From Oscheius tipulae (lineage: Eukaryota > Nematoda > Chromadorea > Rhabditida > Rhabditidae), in the NCBI GenBank assembly GCA_037178975.1, contig JASJZH010000003.1, forward strand, positions 3,534,001 through 3,598,000: a DNA stretch of 64,000 bases. Direction: 5' to 3'. The notes under the pieces were generated by a model. It had not been told where the DNA came from and did not search any database. It worked only from the letters and a program-made list of their open reading frames with translations. Shown here in pieces: positions 36,015-49,100 of this stretch. Within the stretch, counting starts at the first letter, position 1, and each line of letters begins with the position of its first letter. The position numbers and the translations under genes were made by a program.

Positions 36015-37023
36015 TTACATGATGGAGCAAGCATCGGTAGTCGGGAGCTGACCGAAACTAGGCAGTCCAGTCGCAGAGTCAATGGCCAATCCTGAAAAGA
36101 TCGCATGAGAGGAAAGGACCTGAAACTACCTTCAGGCAATTCTCCGGTGATTTCTTTGGGCGGATAGCCTTGACTCTGTAGTTCCATCAAAAGTGTGGCC
36201 ATTGTTTCGAAGTTATCTGGAGGAATATTGGATTCGGCGGCAGCTATCTCCGCACTCTCTGTTCCCGCTGGTTCGGCTTCCGCGGGAGCATCAGGCATTT
36301 TTTCAAACTCAGCGCAAATTTGTCCAAGAACCTAGAAGTCAAAAGTAGACAAAGCGGAAACACAGCTCACCTCAAACTGTTTTTCATAGCGAGTACGATC
36401 CTCATCGGATATTTTGTCTCTGTTCTCTTCCAAATAGGCCGGATATTTATCATAAATTTCTTTCAACGGCGGATACATGACTTCTTTTGAAACAAGACTC
36501 TAAATACTGTTTTTGACGAGAGAAAAAAAGCTGTCTAGCCTGCATAATCATGTGCATGAAAGGTTCCATCTGAGATTCGGGTGAGCGAAGAAGATTCAAT
36601 CCGGCCTCAAATTCTTCTTCATTGCTTGCATTTGCCACCTAAACTGTTTAATGATTGGAAAACATGAAAACTTACTTTTCCTGTACAATTCAGCAGATTT
36701 TTCATGGCTTCGATCATCTGATTGGCAGCTTCTTCATCTGCAGGTGTAGCATTGTCTGCTTCCTGTTCTTTGACTTCCTTTAGTTGCTGCTCTTGGAAAT
36801 TGACCATCTGCTGGAGCATCGACTGGAACTCTGAAGCAGCTTTCTGGGCTGCTTTGTGGTCGGCGACGTTCATCAACTCGTCCAGCTCATCGTCCGTGGT
36901 TCGAGGACGTCTAAAAGAATTTACATGCCCAAATTATGTATATGAGACTAACTCTGCAAACTGTTTAGCGCTGCTATCTAACAGATCGTCCAGCTCTTTG
37001 TCATTCGGCTGATCTGCTGCCAT
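36015..37023 (-). CDS. PEX19: PEX19, peroxisomal membrane-protein import receptor
   Basis: Cytosolic chaperone and receptor for peroxisomal membrane proteins. Start MAADQPNDKELDDLLDSSAK gives the short acidic N-terminal motif used to bind PEX3. Middle helices include FQSMLQQMVNFQEQQLKEV and EPFMHMIMQ. The conserved core has LKEIYDKYPAYLEENRDKIS and RYEKQFEVLGQICAEFEK. The C-terminus FETMATLLMELQSQGYPPKE..I then LPSFGQLPTTDACSIM ends in a CaaX box (CSIM), as expected for farnesylated PEX19. Stop 36015-36017. About five introns. Together with LONP2 it shows the animal has peroxisomes. Confidence 0.95.
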
Positions 37024-37578
37024 CTGAAAGATGATTTTCACAAACTGCTAGAGAAAATATTTAGAAGCATCGAAGAATAGTGCAAAGTGCTGATGAAACT
37101 CGGGGTTATTCGATGGGGCGACACTACATGTGCTGAGCACTTGCTCTGATGCTAAAATGCTTTGGGAGGGAGTTCAAATTGTCAAATAAACATATGATAC
37201 TAGTCAACGATGCCTACTTTATTCTTTTATTGCAAACGGCCGTTTAAAAAAAAGAACTCAAACTTTAGCCTTTTGATAGTTCTCTAGATAACTAGTAATA
37301 ATCTGTATTACATATGGTATGTTTGATTCTGAAGTAATGTAAACAGAGCCGAAAGTCAATACTATGGAGAAATGAGTTTTGCACATAGCTGAAATTTGCA
37401 AGTTCAAAATGTCGCGCAATTTTATAGTACAGTACTCTCTCGGCCAAAAAATGCGGGAAGAAATCCAAGCAGTTTATCAGCTCTTTCCCTAGCAGTTTTG
37501 CTTTTTGTTTTCTTGCTTCGATCACGTTGCCTCGTTTCTTTCCTCTCCCACTTTGCAACGTCACTGTTTCAGATTGAA
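37024..37578. promoter_or_regulatory. Divergent promoter region PEX19 / cyclin B
   Basis: About 555 bp between divergent starts. A CTGTTTCAG acceptor ends at 37572, 6 nt before the cyclin ATG. Frames in this interval show no domain. Confidence 0.4.
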
Positions 37579-38702
37579 ATGAGGGATACCGTCGTCATTC
37601 GCAAGGCCCTCAAGGACACTCGCAACACTACTAAAGAAACCAGAGAGATCAAGGTTGATTTTTTGCTATTCTAAATCAGCAACTGAATTCAGCCGAGCGG
37701 CGTAAAATTAACGAAGCCCCCTGCTCCTCGACCGCGTCTGTTCAATGCTTCGCCACAGAAGCGGCCAGAGATCGTCGGAATCGACCGCGAGTATCAGACT
37801 GCCGAATACATGGACGACGTCTATAATTATCTGCTCAAGCAGGAGAAGCAGCTCGTCATACCAGAAGGCGGCGTGAACAAGCTTACAATCAAGCCCAAGA
37901 TGCGGAGTATTCTCGTCGACTGGCTGGTGCAGGTACCGTTTACGGTAGATGCGTGGTTATCACCTGTTTCAGGTCCACGGCCGATTCCATCTTTTTCCGG
38001 AGACCCTTCATCTAACGGTCTATCTCGTCGACAGTTGTCTCGCTAAGATGAAAGTGGAGAAGACAGAGCTGCAGCTCGTTGGCATGGCCTGCATGCTGGT
38101 AGCCTGCAAATTCGAGGAAATGTACGTGCCGGATATCAAGGACTTCGAATACATTGCCGACAACGCCTTCTCCAAGCAGCAAATCATGAAGATGGAGATA
38201 AAAGTCCTTGGTGCGACAGAGTAAGTCCTTGTGATTGTCTCTTCTCTGATAATACGTATTTCAGCTACATGTTGTCCCGTCCTCACTCGATCACGTTCAT
38301 CCGATGGATTGCAAAGGAAGCCGAGACTGCTCCTCGTGTGCAGTACTTAGCCAAATATTTCTCCGAGATGGCCCTGCTGGAGGAGACGGTGTCGCATTTT
38401 CTGCCATCACAAATCGCCTTCTTATCCCTTTACCTGGCCCACGTCGTCGGCAAGAAGAAGTTGTCTACCAGCCGTCTAGCGTAAGCCTATTTCTTCATAT
38501 TTTCTAGTCATTCGTTTTTAGCAAGCTCATAGACTGGACCGAAGACGGTGTAACAGAAGCCTTGCCGATTTTCGTGAAGGCAATTCTACGATTCCACGAA
38601 CAGGAGAGGCTCGCCGCCGTTAGGAATAAGTATTCGAGCAACAAGTTCCATGCTGTAGCCAACATTTCTGACGAAGATCTCAATATCGTAAAACGACTCT
38701 AA
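37579..38702 (+). CDS. Cyclin B
   Basis: Mitotic cyclin activating CDK1. The start MRDTVVIRKALKDTRNTT contains a perfect destruction box (RKALKDTRN, RxxLxxxxN) for APC/C-dependent proteolysis very near the N-terminus. The N-terminal region is short. First cyclin fold: YMDDVYNYLLKQEKQ, MRSILVDWLVQVHGRF, ELQLVGMACMLVACKFEEMY and PDIKDFEYIADNAFSKQQI. Second fold: YMLSRPHSITFIRWIAKEA, LAKYFSEMALLEETVSHFLP and NKYSSNKFHAVANI. It ends ISDEDLNIVKRL. About five introns. B1/B2 versus B3 subtype cannot be decided here. Confidence 0.94.
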
Positions 38703-39330
38703 CGCATCTTCTTCATCTCTTTCTTTCCTGCCTATTTGGTATTTATTTCCGTTATACTCGAACTTTCTGTAATATTAAACAATGCCCATTACTTGTGTAA
38801 ATAGCTCACGATCTCGATCCTTTGTTACCAATAAACGGGTGAGATTACTCTGGTTTTCGGAAGAAATACCTAAGAATTGAAAGGAAAATTTTGGACGACG
38901 GCTACGCTTGAATAATAGACTACAAGTAAATAGCAGAGTTACGTATACAGGGTTTTTACACCTTTGCGTTGTGCTCGGCTGAGTATTTCCAGGAGCTACT
39001 CTCCTTCCCTTATTTTACAACTCGCAACAAAAAGAATTGAGTATGACACTGACTGGCACATAAGCTGATAATCTAGTCTAAACCACTCAATGCAATTAAT
39101 CCGTGCTTTTTAAAACATATTGAGTGGCCAGTCGGTCGATGTTACGGAACGAACTCTTTATTCTTTAGTCAAAAACATGATCTCATGGCTATGCTTGTCA
39201 CAATAAAATGTAATAAATTATGCCCGATATTACGGAGTGGAACAAAGAAAGTACAATCGTACTTGAGAAGGGAGACTGGCTATCTGGGATAAAGCAGAAT
39301 TTGAGTAGGAAAATACAAAAGACGGGTAAT
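38703..39330. other. Convergent intergenic region cyclin B / actin
   Basis: About 630 bp of 3' flanks. AATAAA at 38830-38835 can serve cyclin B, and TTTATT at 39157-39162 (AATAAA on minus) can serve actin. Short frames near 39198-39470 are shadows of actin or AT-rich noise. Confidence 0.5.
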
Positions 39331-40606
<1,276 letters not shown>

Positions 40607-41212
40607 TTAGAAGCAAAGGTAAAGGGGAAGGAGGGTATAGTTTGGAGATATTGTTTAGAAGTAACTCAGATCGAAAAATGGTCTGGAAAAGTCAAAATGG
40701 CAGGTGCTGAAACATGAAATAACGGCACTCGGCGGCCTAGAAGAAGATTAGTCGCTCACGGCGCAACGATTTAGCAGCAGAGCCCTCGGACAAACAATAC
40801 AAAGATGATCATCGGACCCCGTTTTGCGAAATTATCGGAGAATCGAATGAAAGTAAAGATACGACATTCCCAGGAATTATGGCAATATGAGTCGTGGTAC
40901 TAAAGAACCGTATCGACCAGATTCAATTCGAACAAAGGGACTGGCGAGAGTCAGATAGACTGTGGATATGATTTGTATGAGTCCTATGACTCTTCGAAAA
41001 ACTAGTCAGAAAAACAAGTTTAGGATGGAAGAGGATGAGGAGGAAATAGAGCGCGAGGCCATGGGGAATAGTCCTCCAGAAAGTAGGAAGGAGAAAAAAA
41101 TAGCTGGTTGGTCATCTAATTAGAGACGACGGAGGGGAGTGAGTCCGAAACGGGCATGAGTGTCGGGCGGCAGGCGAGCGACAGCAGAGGAATAGTGGCA
41201 GCTACTTATACA

Positions 41213-41220
41213 GCAAAATA
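41213..41220 (-). promoter_or_regulatory. TATA-like box upstream of actin
   Basis: Minus strand reads TATAAGTA about 635 bp upstream of the actin ATG, which would imply a long 5' outron or intron ending at the CCTTTGCAG acceptor. Inference only. Confidence 0.3.
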
Positions 41221-41593
41221 TTTAAAGTATAAGGGTCACGCCCCGTGGCTATATTCGGGGGAGGGAGCCACGCCTTCGTTCCCCCCATCAGCGATTGGCC
41301 CGTTTGAATAGCCATTCTGCCGCGAACATGGGTTTTTTTCATGACACCCATTGCGAAATTGGGCTGAATCAGCTGGTCTGCGCCCGATTTGACCAAAACA
41401 CATGAGTCAGAGAGTGCGCGAGAAGTCGGCTTCCAATAGAGAGGGGAATTCTGCTGCTCTCTAGATGTGAAAGCCTGACATTTATACTCAAACAGACACC
41501 GATAAGAGAAGTATTGCGGGGTGATAAGGGAAAGGGATGAGTCAAACGTGAGAAGGACAGTCGATAGCCAAAAAATAGCAGTGTTTGTTCAGC

Positions 41594-41603
41594 CCAAATA
41601 AGG
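41594..41603. promoter_or_regulatory. CArG box (SRF-binding consensus)
   Basis: CCAAATAAGG fits CC(A/T)6GG exactly, about 1 kb upstream of the actin start. Such sites drive actin genes through serum response factor in many animals. Confidence 0.45.
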
Positions 41604-42171
41604 TGTTTTCAGGTTCGGACTGAACAACAAGGAGGGTGTACGACTACAAGTCAAAAGGCAGTGGTTATACCTCAACACTCTATGCTTCTGGGTGTAGATA
41701 AGGCTAAAAAACTTTCTCTATTGACGAAAGTGTGGACTGTCGCTACCGGATTACTATTGGATCGCGACTCCTTGACCCTCACCACTTATCTGTAAATCAT
41801 ATGCATCGACCCTCTAACATAATTAAGTGTCACGTTTCCAGCTACTTTTGGACGGAGCAGAAAAAGGAAAGTCCACTGGTTCTAGCAACTGTTTTCCCAC
41901 AGAGTTAGTCGGAGTATGAATCAGTTCGAAGTATCAATAATTGACTCATAAGGAGGCACATGCCCACGTTGAAGGGAAGATGAAACTTTTGAGCAACTGA
42001 GAGAATGCTGGGTTCTGGAAGTACACACGAAATGCGGATCCAAGTTCATTGTAGAACAGAGTCTCTTGACCAGTTTTGCTCTATATTCTCGAACTCACAA
42101 ATCGGTTGAGCATTTCCACACAAAGCAAATATCCGAGTGAACCTGTCTCACTCGCCTCGACCTCACTTGCC

Positions 42172-43366
42172 ATGAAGGACCGTCTCAACAGTCTATATGT
42201 GAGTTCACTTATTATTCCAAACAATATGTTTTACAGAGGCACAGTCCAAGACAAGCTATAGAAGTGTTGGATGAGATTGCAGACGAACTTTTACCTGCAG
42301 ATTTCAATGATCAAACAGATTCTGTGAGTGTCAGTAACAGAATTCGAACAGATCTCAGTTCCTTCAAGAAATACTCGTTCAACGACAGACTGTCAGTCGC
42401 CTTCGGGAAGGAATCGACAGGGTAGGTCAACTTCACCGACTTCTTCTTGCCGCCTTGGAAACAAGTGGTCCAGATATAGGTGACCCTTTTTCTCTAACAA
42501 GTTCTAATAAAGAACAGATTGTGTGAATGAGATGATCCGAAGACTGGACACAGAATTTCGAGATATTGACAGCTTGTCATCAAACATTTGTAAGGTTTTC
42601 AACGGTATGGTTCTACTTTTCAATGTAACTCACAATTCAGAACTGAAAAAGAAAGTGGGAATTGACTGTTCGTCGTCTGCGGACAACCGAATAAGAAAGG
42701 ACCAACTGATGGGACTGAGTCAATCCTTACGCTGTCTTCTCGTACGATTCAATCAAGACTACATCCGGTATGAAGAGGCCAGTCGACAAAGAGCTCTGGA
42801 CTACGCGAAGACAAGAAACATGAAAATGACAGACATTGAGATTACTGAATTATCAGGTATGATTCTGATAGAAAAATACAGGAGAGCTCAGAGGCACCAA
42901 CCTCTTCGGAAAAATCTCAACTCTTAAGAACCGTAAGTGCCTTCGACGTTGTTTTACAAGAGGTATTCCAAAACATTCTTCAAGTAAAGTTTGATTTGGG
43001 TACACGATCGTCAAAGGACAATATGCCGACTCGAAGTTTCAATCGGAGAGCTGGAAAGTCTCTTCCACGAACTCAGAATACACGCTGAAACAGGGGTATG
43101 ATCACTTGATTCACTGAGCTGTCTTTCAGAACCAACTGACCAATCATATTGAGAAGAACGTCGAACAAGCGGGGGAGTATGTGGAGAAGACAAAGACGGA
43201 GACAGTGATCACGGTTAAAAGACAAGATGACATCAATAAGGCGAGAGGTTGGATTACAAGAGGAACAAACAGTCTTCGTTGCATGATTTTTTTCCTGTCT
43301 CTTTTCATATTTCTCCTGACTACGACTCTATTCTGGATATTTCTACGTGTCGGCTTACGTCTCTAA
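42172..43366 (+). CDS. Syntaxin-like Qa-SNARE, tandem copy 1
   Basis: Target-membrane fusion SNARE of the syntaxin-1/2/3/4 type. About eight small exons. Start MKDRLNSLY, then the Habc domain: FLQEILVQRQTVSRLREGID, NEMIRRLDTEFRDIDSLSSN, DNRIRKDQLMGLSQSLRCLL and NQDYIRYEEASRQRALDYAK. SNARE helix: TVSAFDVVLQE, then ICRLEVSIGELESLFHELRI, HAETGNQLTNHIEKNVEQAG. C-terminal membrane anchor CMIFFLSLFIFLLTTTLFWI. In the alignment by eye, the central ionic-layer glutamine of syntaxins is replaced by glycine (AETG). Very divergent but with complete domain order; probably expressed. Confidence 0.8.
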
Positions 43367-43518
43367 TGTAATCTTTCAAGTGTTCCTCGTCCTCAAAGTG
43401 ATCTGCTGCCCCAGTTGTTTCTCCCGCCGATAGTTATAAAGATCAGTTTTCAATTAGTGAATCCATCACCCCGCCCGACACCTACCTTTCCGTTTTCTCG
43501 TCGCTGTAATAACAGCAG

Positions 43519-44769
43519 ATGAAGGACCGATTTGCCAGTCTCCAGGTTTTGCTCAACTATCCCTTTTTGACTCGATTCTTCAGCGAATTTCTCGTCTCTA
43601 TGACAATGACGATGAGGTCCCTCTCTGGATCGAACCTCAATCTCACGCATCAACTGCGGACATTTCCATCTCAACACATTCGGTATATTTCTGTTTCTAT
43701 CTAACTGTTTATGTTTAGTTTCTGGAACAAATTAAGTTCGAAAAGAAGAAGGTCAGACAGTTCAACGTCTCTGTTCAGAATGTTTCAAGTATACACAGAC
43801 TCTTGTTGGGAGCACTGGAAGCTGAACCTGATGTTGGTATGGTCTAGTTAGATTCAGAGAAACGGCTTGTCAGATGCTGTAAAAGAGGCCATCAGACGGC
43901 TCGACCAGCAATTTCCGGAAGTGGATAAACAGTGTTCCTTGGTCGTTCGGTCTGTGAACGACCTGAGAAACTGTCTTCATATGGGTTGTCGGAATGAAAT
44001 TGAGCACGAGTTCAGGAGGAATCAGGTGCCTAATAAGCTATTATGTGAGAAACTCTTTCAGCTCATGAGCCTGTCTGAACCATTCCGAGCAGTTTTAATG
44101 AAGTTCAACTCCGACTACGTTCTTTATCAAGAGGCCAGTCGGCGGAAGGCTATCGACTACGCCAAGTCACACGATCTCGATGCGAACGCCTGGATAAGGT
44201 CTATCCGAAGAAGTTCAGTTACCGCTGACCATGGGATTAGAGCTGAAAAAGAATCAAAGTTATGTGAAGAGAGCAAGGATCGCCAAATAATGCGATCGAC
44301 CAGTGCTTTTGAGGCAGTTTTTAACGAGGTTTGCATATCGTAAAGAGAAAAAAAGTAGTTTAGATAAAAGGACGACATTTGACGATCGAGATGGTAGAAA
44401 AGTCGATTGAGGAACTTGGTGATATCTTTCAACAGCTGCAGTTCCACATAATGGAATCTGTAGGTCAGGAGTTAATAATCATACCAGTTTGCTTCTAGAA
44501 AGAGCCGGCGATTTTGATAGAAAAAAAAGTGGAAGTTGCTGTCGACTTTGCCGAGAATACAAATTTTGAAACCAACGCAACCTTGGCCAAGTGTCTCATG
44601 CTGAGAAGGAAGAAAAAGGTTAGTTCGGGGAAGACGTTTCATTCAAGAACACTTTCAGTTGGTCTCTAAAATGCGGGTACTCATCGTCACACTCATCTTC
44701 TTGCTCACTATTTTACTTCTTCTACTGCTAAGACTATTGATCATTTTCGTTTTTCGTCTACACTCGTAA
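43519..44769 (+). CDS. Syntaxin-like Qa-SNARE, tandem copy 2
   Basis: Paralogue of the gene ending 150 bp upstream. Exon 1 MKDRFASLQ matches copy 1 MKDRLNSLY. Habc part: FLEQIKFEKKKVRQFNVSVQ, LLLGALEAEPDV, AIRRLDQQFPEVDKQCSLVV and KFNSDYVLYQEASRRKAIDY. SNARE helix: RSTSAFEAVFNE, IKGRHLTIEMVEKSIEELGD, IFQQLQFHIMES, KEPAILIEKKVEVAVDFAEN. Anchor LIVTLIFLLTILLLLLLRLL, tail FVFRLHS, stop 44767-44769. The SNARE core looks one residue short around the zero layer, with no glutamine there. The two copies differ strongly in sequence, so the duplication is old or fast-evolving. Confidence 0.78.
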
Positions 44770-44815
44770 ACCATATATTTTATTTGGCAGATGTGACCAA
44801 GTATACCCGTGTCTT

Positions 44816-45916
44816 TCAGTCCGAAAGATCTTTTTGTCCGAAATAGTTCGTAATGACGGCAATGAAAAGGGACATTTCTGCGATGGCGTCTTTGTCTTCC
44901 AGTAGGTATTGTGAGCGTATCTGACGACACATCTTGCCAATACTACGAAGAGCAGCAACGACATCGTGGAGAAGCTGAAGATCGGATGACGACAAAGATG
45001 AAATACCGTATTTCTTCTAATATACACACCTTCTTACGCAAGAAATACGCATTTATATGCTCGCGTTTTTCGGGGTCAAGACGACTTTTTCCGAGATTCC
45101 GATATTCGGCAAAATTGTAAACCGTGACCTGCTCTACAACTTTGCAGAACATCGGAAAGTCAGAAAAAGTCGTCTTCACCCCGGAAAGGCGAATAGGTAA
45201 TTGTGTATTCCAAGTAAAAGAGCGCTTATATTAGAACTTTAACGGTAATTACCGGAACATCGACCCGGAGCATCAGAGCATACAGCCATTCGCGAAGAGG
45301 ACGAGAAAATCCTTCGGACTCAGCCCATTCAGCTATGTACTCGATCAGTTGTTGTATCTGTAGGAATAGTTTTGAAAATAAAAGGATAAACAACCTCTGG
45401 CTGGGAGAGACTGGTAACCAGAGACAGTACTGGAGGAGTTCCGGTGTGATTAGGGAAATGTGGTGCTTTGTTGGCCAATTCAGGAATACAGCGAGTGAAT
45501 AAAAGTTCGTGCCAGCTATCTTGATAGTTCTAAACTTTTTTTTGCCCGGATTGAAATAAATCCACGTGTTTGGGCAGATTGAAGCTCTTCTTCTGATGAG
45601 GCATCTGTTCTAATCTATCTCGTTTCTCGCCAAAATCTTTGCATTTGGCAGCAATCCAATCGGGGCTAGCAGCACGAGGATCTTTCTCCTTCTTCTGGGA
45701 AATAACAGTCGTCGATTGATATTTCATCGGAAGATTGTAGGACGTGTAATCAGGGATCTTCTTTCGACCGACAACCACCTAAAGTAATGTGAGAAGAACA
45801 AGAAACCAGCTAACCTGTCGAAGATACTCTTCTGCCGAGCTCGGTGTTCTGGAGCAGTCGACGCTATTCTGGTTGAAGGCGCCCAAATCAATGAATTGCT
45901 TGTCCACTTTATCCAT
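44816..45916 (-). CDS. GEMIN2: Gemin2 (SMN complex, snRNP assembly)
   Basis: Core partner of SMN that holds the Sm pentamer during spliceosomal snRNP assembly. Start MDKVDKQFIDLGAFNQNSVD, 1 nt after a CTGTTCAG acceptor. Family blocks are AAEEYLRQ-type SSAEEYLRQ, PMKYQSTTVISQKKEKDPRA, SWHELLFTRCIPELANKAPH, HTGTPPVLSLVTSLSQPE and IEYIAEWAESEGFSRPLREW. It ends VAALRSIGKMCRQIRSQYLL and ITNYFGQKDLSD. Six exons. Convergent with syntaxin copy 2 (46 bp between stops) and 225 bp downstream of TTC7 on the same strand. Confidence 0.9.
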
Positions 45917-46141
45917 TCTGAACAGTCTGGTCAGAGTTCAATCAATGCTCGAAAAATACACGCTGACGAGAACATAGGGTGGAGACGCAGGTTAAATTCG
46001 AAAATAATTTATTATGGCAAGGGTATGTGGAAAAAGGAAGCCTACATTAATTACATATCACAGACCACACTAAATATTATTAGGGAACGCCGGACCCGTT
46101 TGTTTAGCTCACAACCAGAGGTAATCTCAAAAAAAAAAATT

Positions 46142-49100
46142 CTAGAAGCAGGATGGAAAGACTAGAGGAATGGCTGAAAAGGGAAGCAGAGGAGTAGAAC
46201 GATCGAGTTTTGATGCTGTGGTGAATGAAATCTTGGCGGCATCTGTCGCATCGTTGACCATCTGACATTCCCCGAGTTTTTGCCACCAGTTACAATTCAT
46301 CGGATCGATTCGGACGAGTTCTCTGCAGAAATATAATTTTTAGGGTGATACTCAAGAGACGAACTTGTACAAATGGTCGGCCATTTGATTGTTGCCCTCC
46401 TGGACATAGAGTTCGGCTAACGAAGCAAGACTCGGAAGATGAAGGGGGCAGAGAGTCAACGCAGACAAGAATGATGCTTTGGCTTCTTGAAGGAGTCTTT
46501 GCGAAATCTGATCTTCAGGATTGACTTTTGCTCGAGAGAAGAGCAGGCGACCCTAATATATTTAGTTGCTATAAAATAAGAAACAAAAGTACCTTGAGAT
46601 ACATAGCTTGTTGGGATTGAGGGAAAAGTGAGACGGCTTGTTCGACGCACGGAGTGACTTCTGAATGACGACCTTCCGCTAGGAAAAGTTCAGATAGAGC
46701 TAGCCACATGTCCGCTTGAGCAATGAACTTGGTCCACATGGCCGCGGAAAGAGGCGATCCGGCCATCACTGTTTCACTAGCTGTCGAAGGAGCTCCATTT
46801 TCGGATGGGGTTACGCCGCTTTCTGTACATAATTCCATTTTTGGAAAGAAAAGTAAATCACCAGAGACGTCAAGACCTGTTTGACTAGTGTTTGACCCGA
46901 GAACTGGTGTATTGATGCCGATTCCTAGCGGTGTCGGGAAGAGAGGAGTCGAGGCTGTGACCATTTCCCGAGTTCCAACACTGACTCCTTTCAGACTGCT
47001 CTCTCGCAACATCGACTGTCCATCCTTGACACTCAACGTCATTTGAGCTCGTTCCTCGTCCAATACGTTTTCGCGCTTCTTCCAGAATTCCATTAAATGA
47101 GCACATGTATTCAGGGAGTCGTCTATTCGTCCTTAAAAGTATTCTTCCGCTGAGAGAAGTAGAAAAACTAACCAAACTTCGATTCTATATGGAGGCGTAA
47201 CACGAGTAGACCATAATTGTTTGGAAAATCTCTTAAAGCCGCTTGAACAAGTTCCATGGCACCTTTCAGGTCACCGTCGGCTGTGAAAATTAGTGCCATG
47301 AGCATGTAAGCGGCTGGCTGATCCGGGTTCAACTCTAACGAACGGGCGCATCTTTCTCGGGCTCCTTCGAGATCTCTCGCTGAATTAGTAAATTGAAACA
47401 AGATTTGTTGGAAAAATATACCTATAGCATGCAAAAGAGCGCAATAGTATAACGCCAAATAGTCATGGGCGTCTATTCGAACACATTCCTCCAGCATCAC
47501 AACAGCTCTGTTCAATCCCTTCCGTTGCTGTTCCCACAGAGGCTCACACTGGGCTTGCAATCTAAAAATAAGGTCTTACTCCAAAAGTATCCAACTAACC
47601 CTGTAGCAAGAGCAGCTAATAATTGACATCGTGGTACGAGGAACTTGTCTGAACTCTCCGAAGCAGCTTGTAGTGCATCTTGTGCATGTTTTAGAGCTAT
47701 AATTAAACAGATTAGAGCATATTCCGAAGAGAGTTGGGCGTACAGTTCGTACAACACGAACCGAACAGTTCGGGTTCGCGTCACCCCAACAGCCTATGGT
47801 CCAAACGTTCGTGTTCGATTTGTATGCCGAACATGAAAAGGGAAAATGTTCGGTGTTCGGAGCCGAACAGGTTTTGGAAAAAAACTTTCTCTCCTTATAC
47901 ATTGAAAAATTGTTGTTTGTTGCAGCTGTTGCTCGGTATCTAGCTGTGGCATCGAGTTCAGAACGTTAAGCAATCTCTTTAGTTTTTTGGTAATAGTTCG
48001 GCAGGCTCCCCCCTTCAAGTCAAAAATTACGGTAGTTGCCCCCCTTCGTCTAAAATCGTGTTTTTCTCATAAAATTTATTAATTTTTCCAGTTTCTAACT
48101 GCGTTTATCAAATCCAGCGTGCAAAAAAAACCCTTTAGAACATGCAAAACGTCATAAATATCAGGGAAATCAGAGAACTGTAAGTTTGAGACAAACCTCG
48201 AATAACTCGTTCTTTTCCGTAGTTTTTTCACTTTTCTTACATTCTAGGGGGTTTTTTTACACGCTGGATTCGGTAAAAGCCGTCAAAAACTGAAAAAGTT
48301 GGTAAATTTCATCAGAAAAACCTATTCTGAGCGATATTGTAAAAGCGCGCCAAAAATTTAAACGAAAGGGGGCGCCTGCCGAACTATTACCAGTTTTTTT
48401 TGTGGCTAAACTGTTTTCTGTACCTTTTCGTTATCACTATCTCAATAAATCCTTACAGAAGCTGTTACATTTACAAAAAAATTTAAAATTTTGTTCGATG
48501 TTCGCGAGCACGAACATGTTCATTCCGCATGCCGAACAAAAAGTGCGCTGTTCGGTTCGTGTTCGGGTAAAATTTCACTGTTCGCCCAACACTGATTCTG
48601 ATTAAATACCGAGATCGAATTGTCGTAAATGTTGAATGTGAAGCTGGGCTGATAGAAGATGCAGAACGGTCTTGTTCGAGTCTTCTATAGTAGCCGCCTC
48701 GTCGATTACTCGTGCTGCTCTCAACCATTTGCCTCGGCACAATAGGGACAATCCGAATTGTTCCCTAAAATGTAATGAGTATAATATGAAAAAACTGAAT
48801 CAACCATAGATAAACGTCCTGATTGGCGAATTTCATGGATCTCTCGAAAATGTTGCTCAGGACATGATACTGACGGAGTGTAGACAGGACCAAAGTGAGA
48901 AGATTGTAGACGGATTTTGCATTACGAATTGATTGTATTCTCGATCCAGCCAGCTCTTCATTTCGACTCAGTACAACTTCCCTCGTGGCCAAAACCTGAA
49001 ATTATGTACTCTTGGTTGAGCTTTTGCGCTCCAATGAGTCAATTTAGCACACATTTCCTAATTCCCCTCTCGAGACACTAATGTCCGCTAATACTGTTCC

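Larger units (their letters stand above)
47733..48590. mobile_element. Non-autonomous element with terminal inverted repeats in a TTC7 intron
   Basis: The left end begins GTTGGGCGTACAGT and the right end, read in reverse complement, begins GTTGGGCGAACAGT. Both then share CGAACACGAACCGAACAG-like sequence, rich in GTTCG/CGAAC motifs. The host intron is 913 bp, so the element (858 bp) would leave about 55 bp, a normal intron length here. No transposase is visible and no clear target-site duplication was found. It is interrupted by a second element (47989-48391) and carries a DNALI1 fragment. Confidence 0.65.

Noticed and set aside
45789-46165. Plus-strand frames opposite Gemin2 and the TTC7 3' end
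   Set aside because: Shadows of the minus-strand Gemin2 and TTC7 exons and their short intergenic gap.
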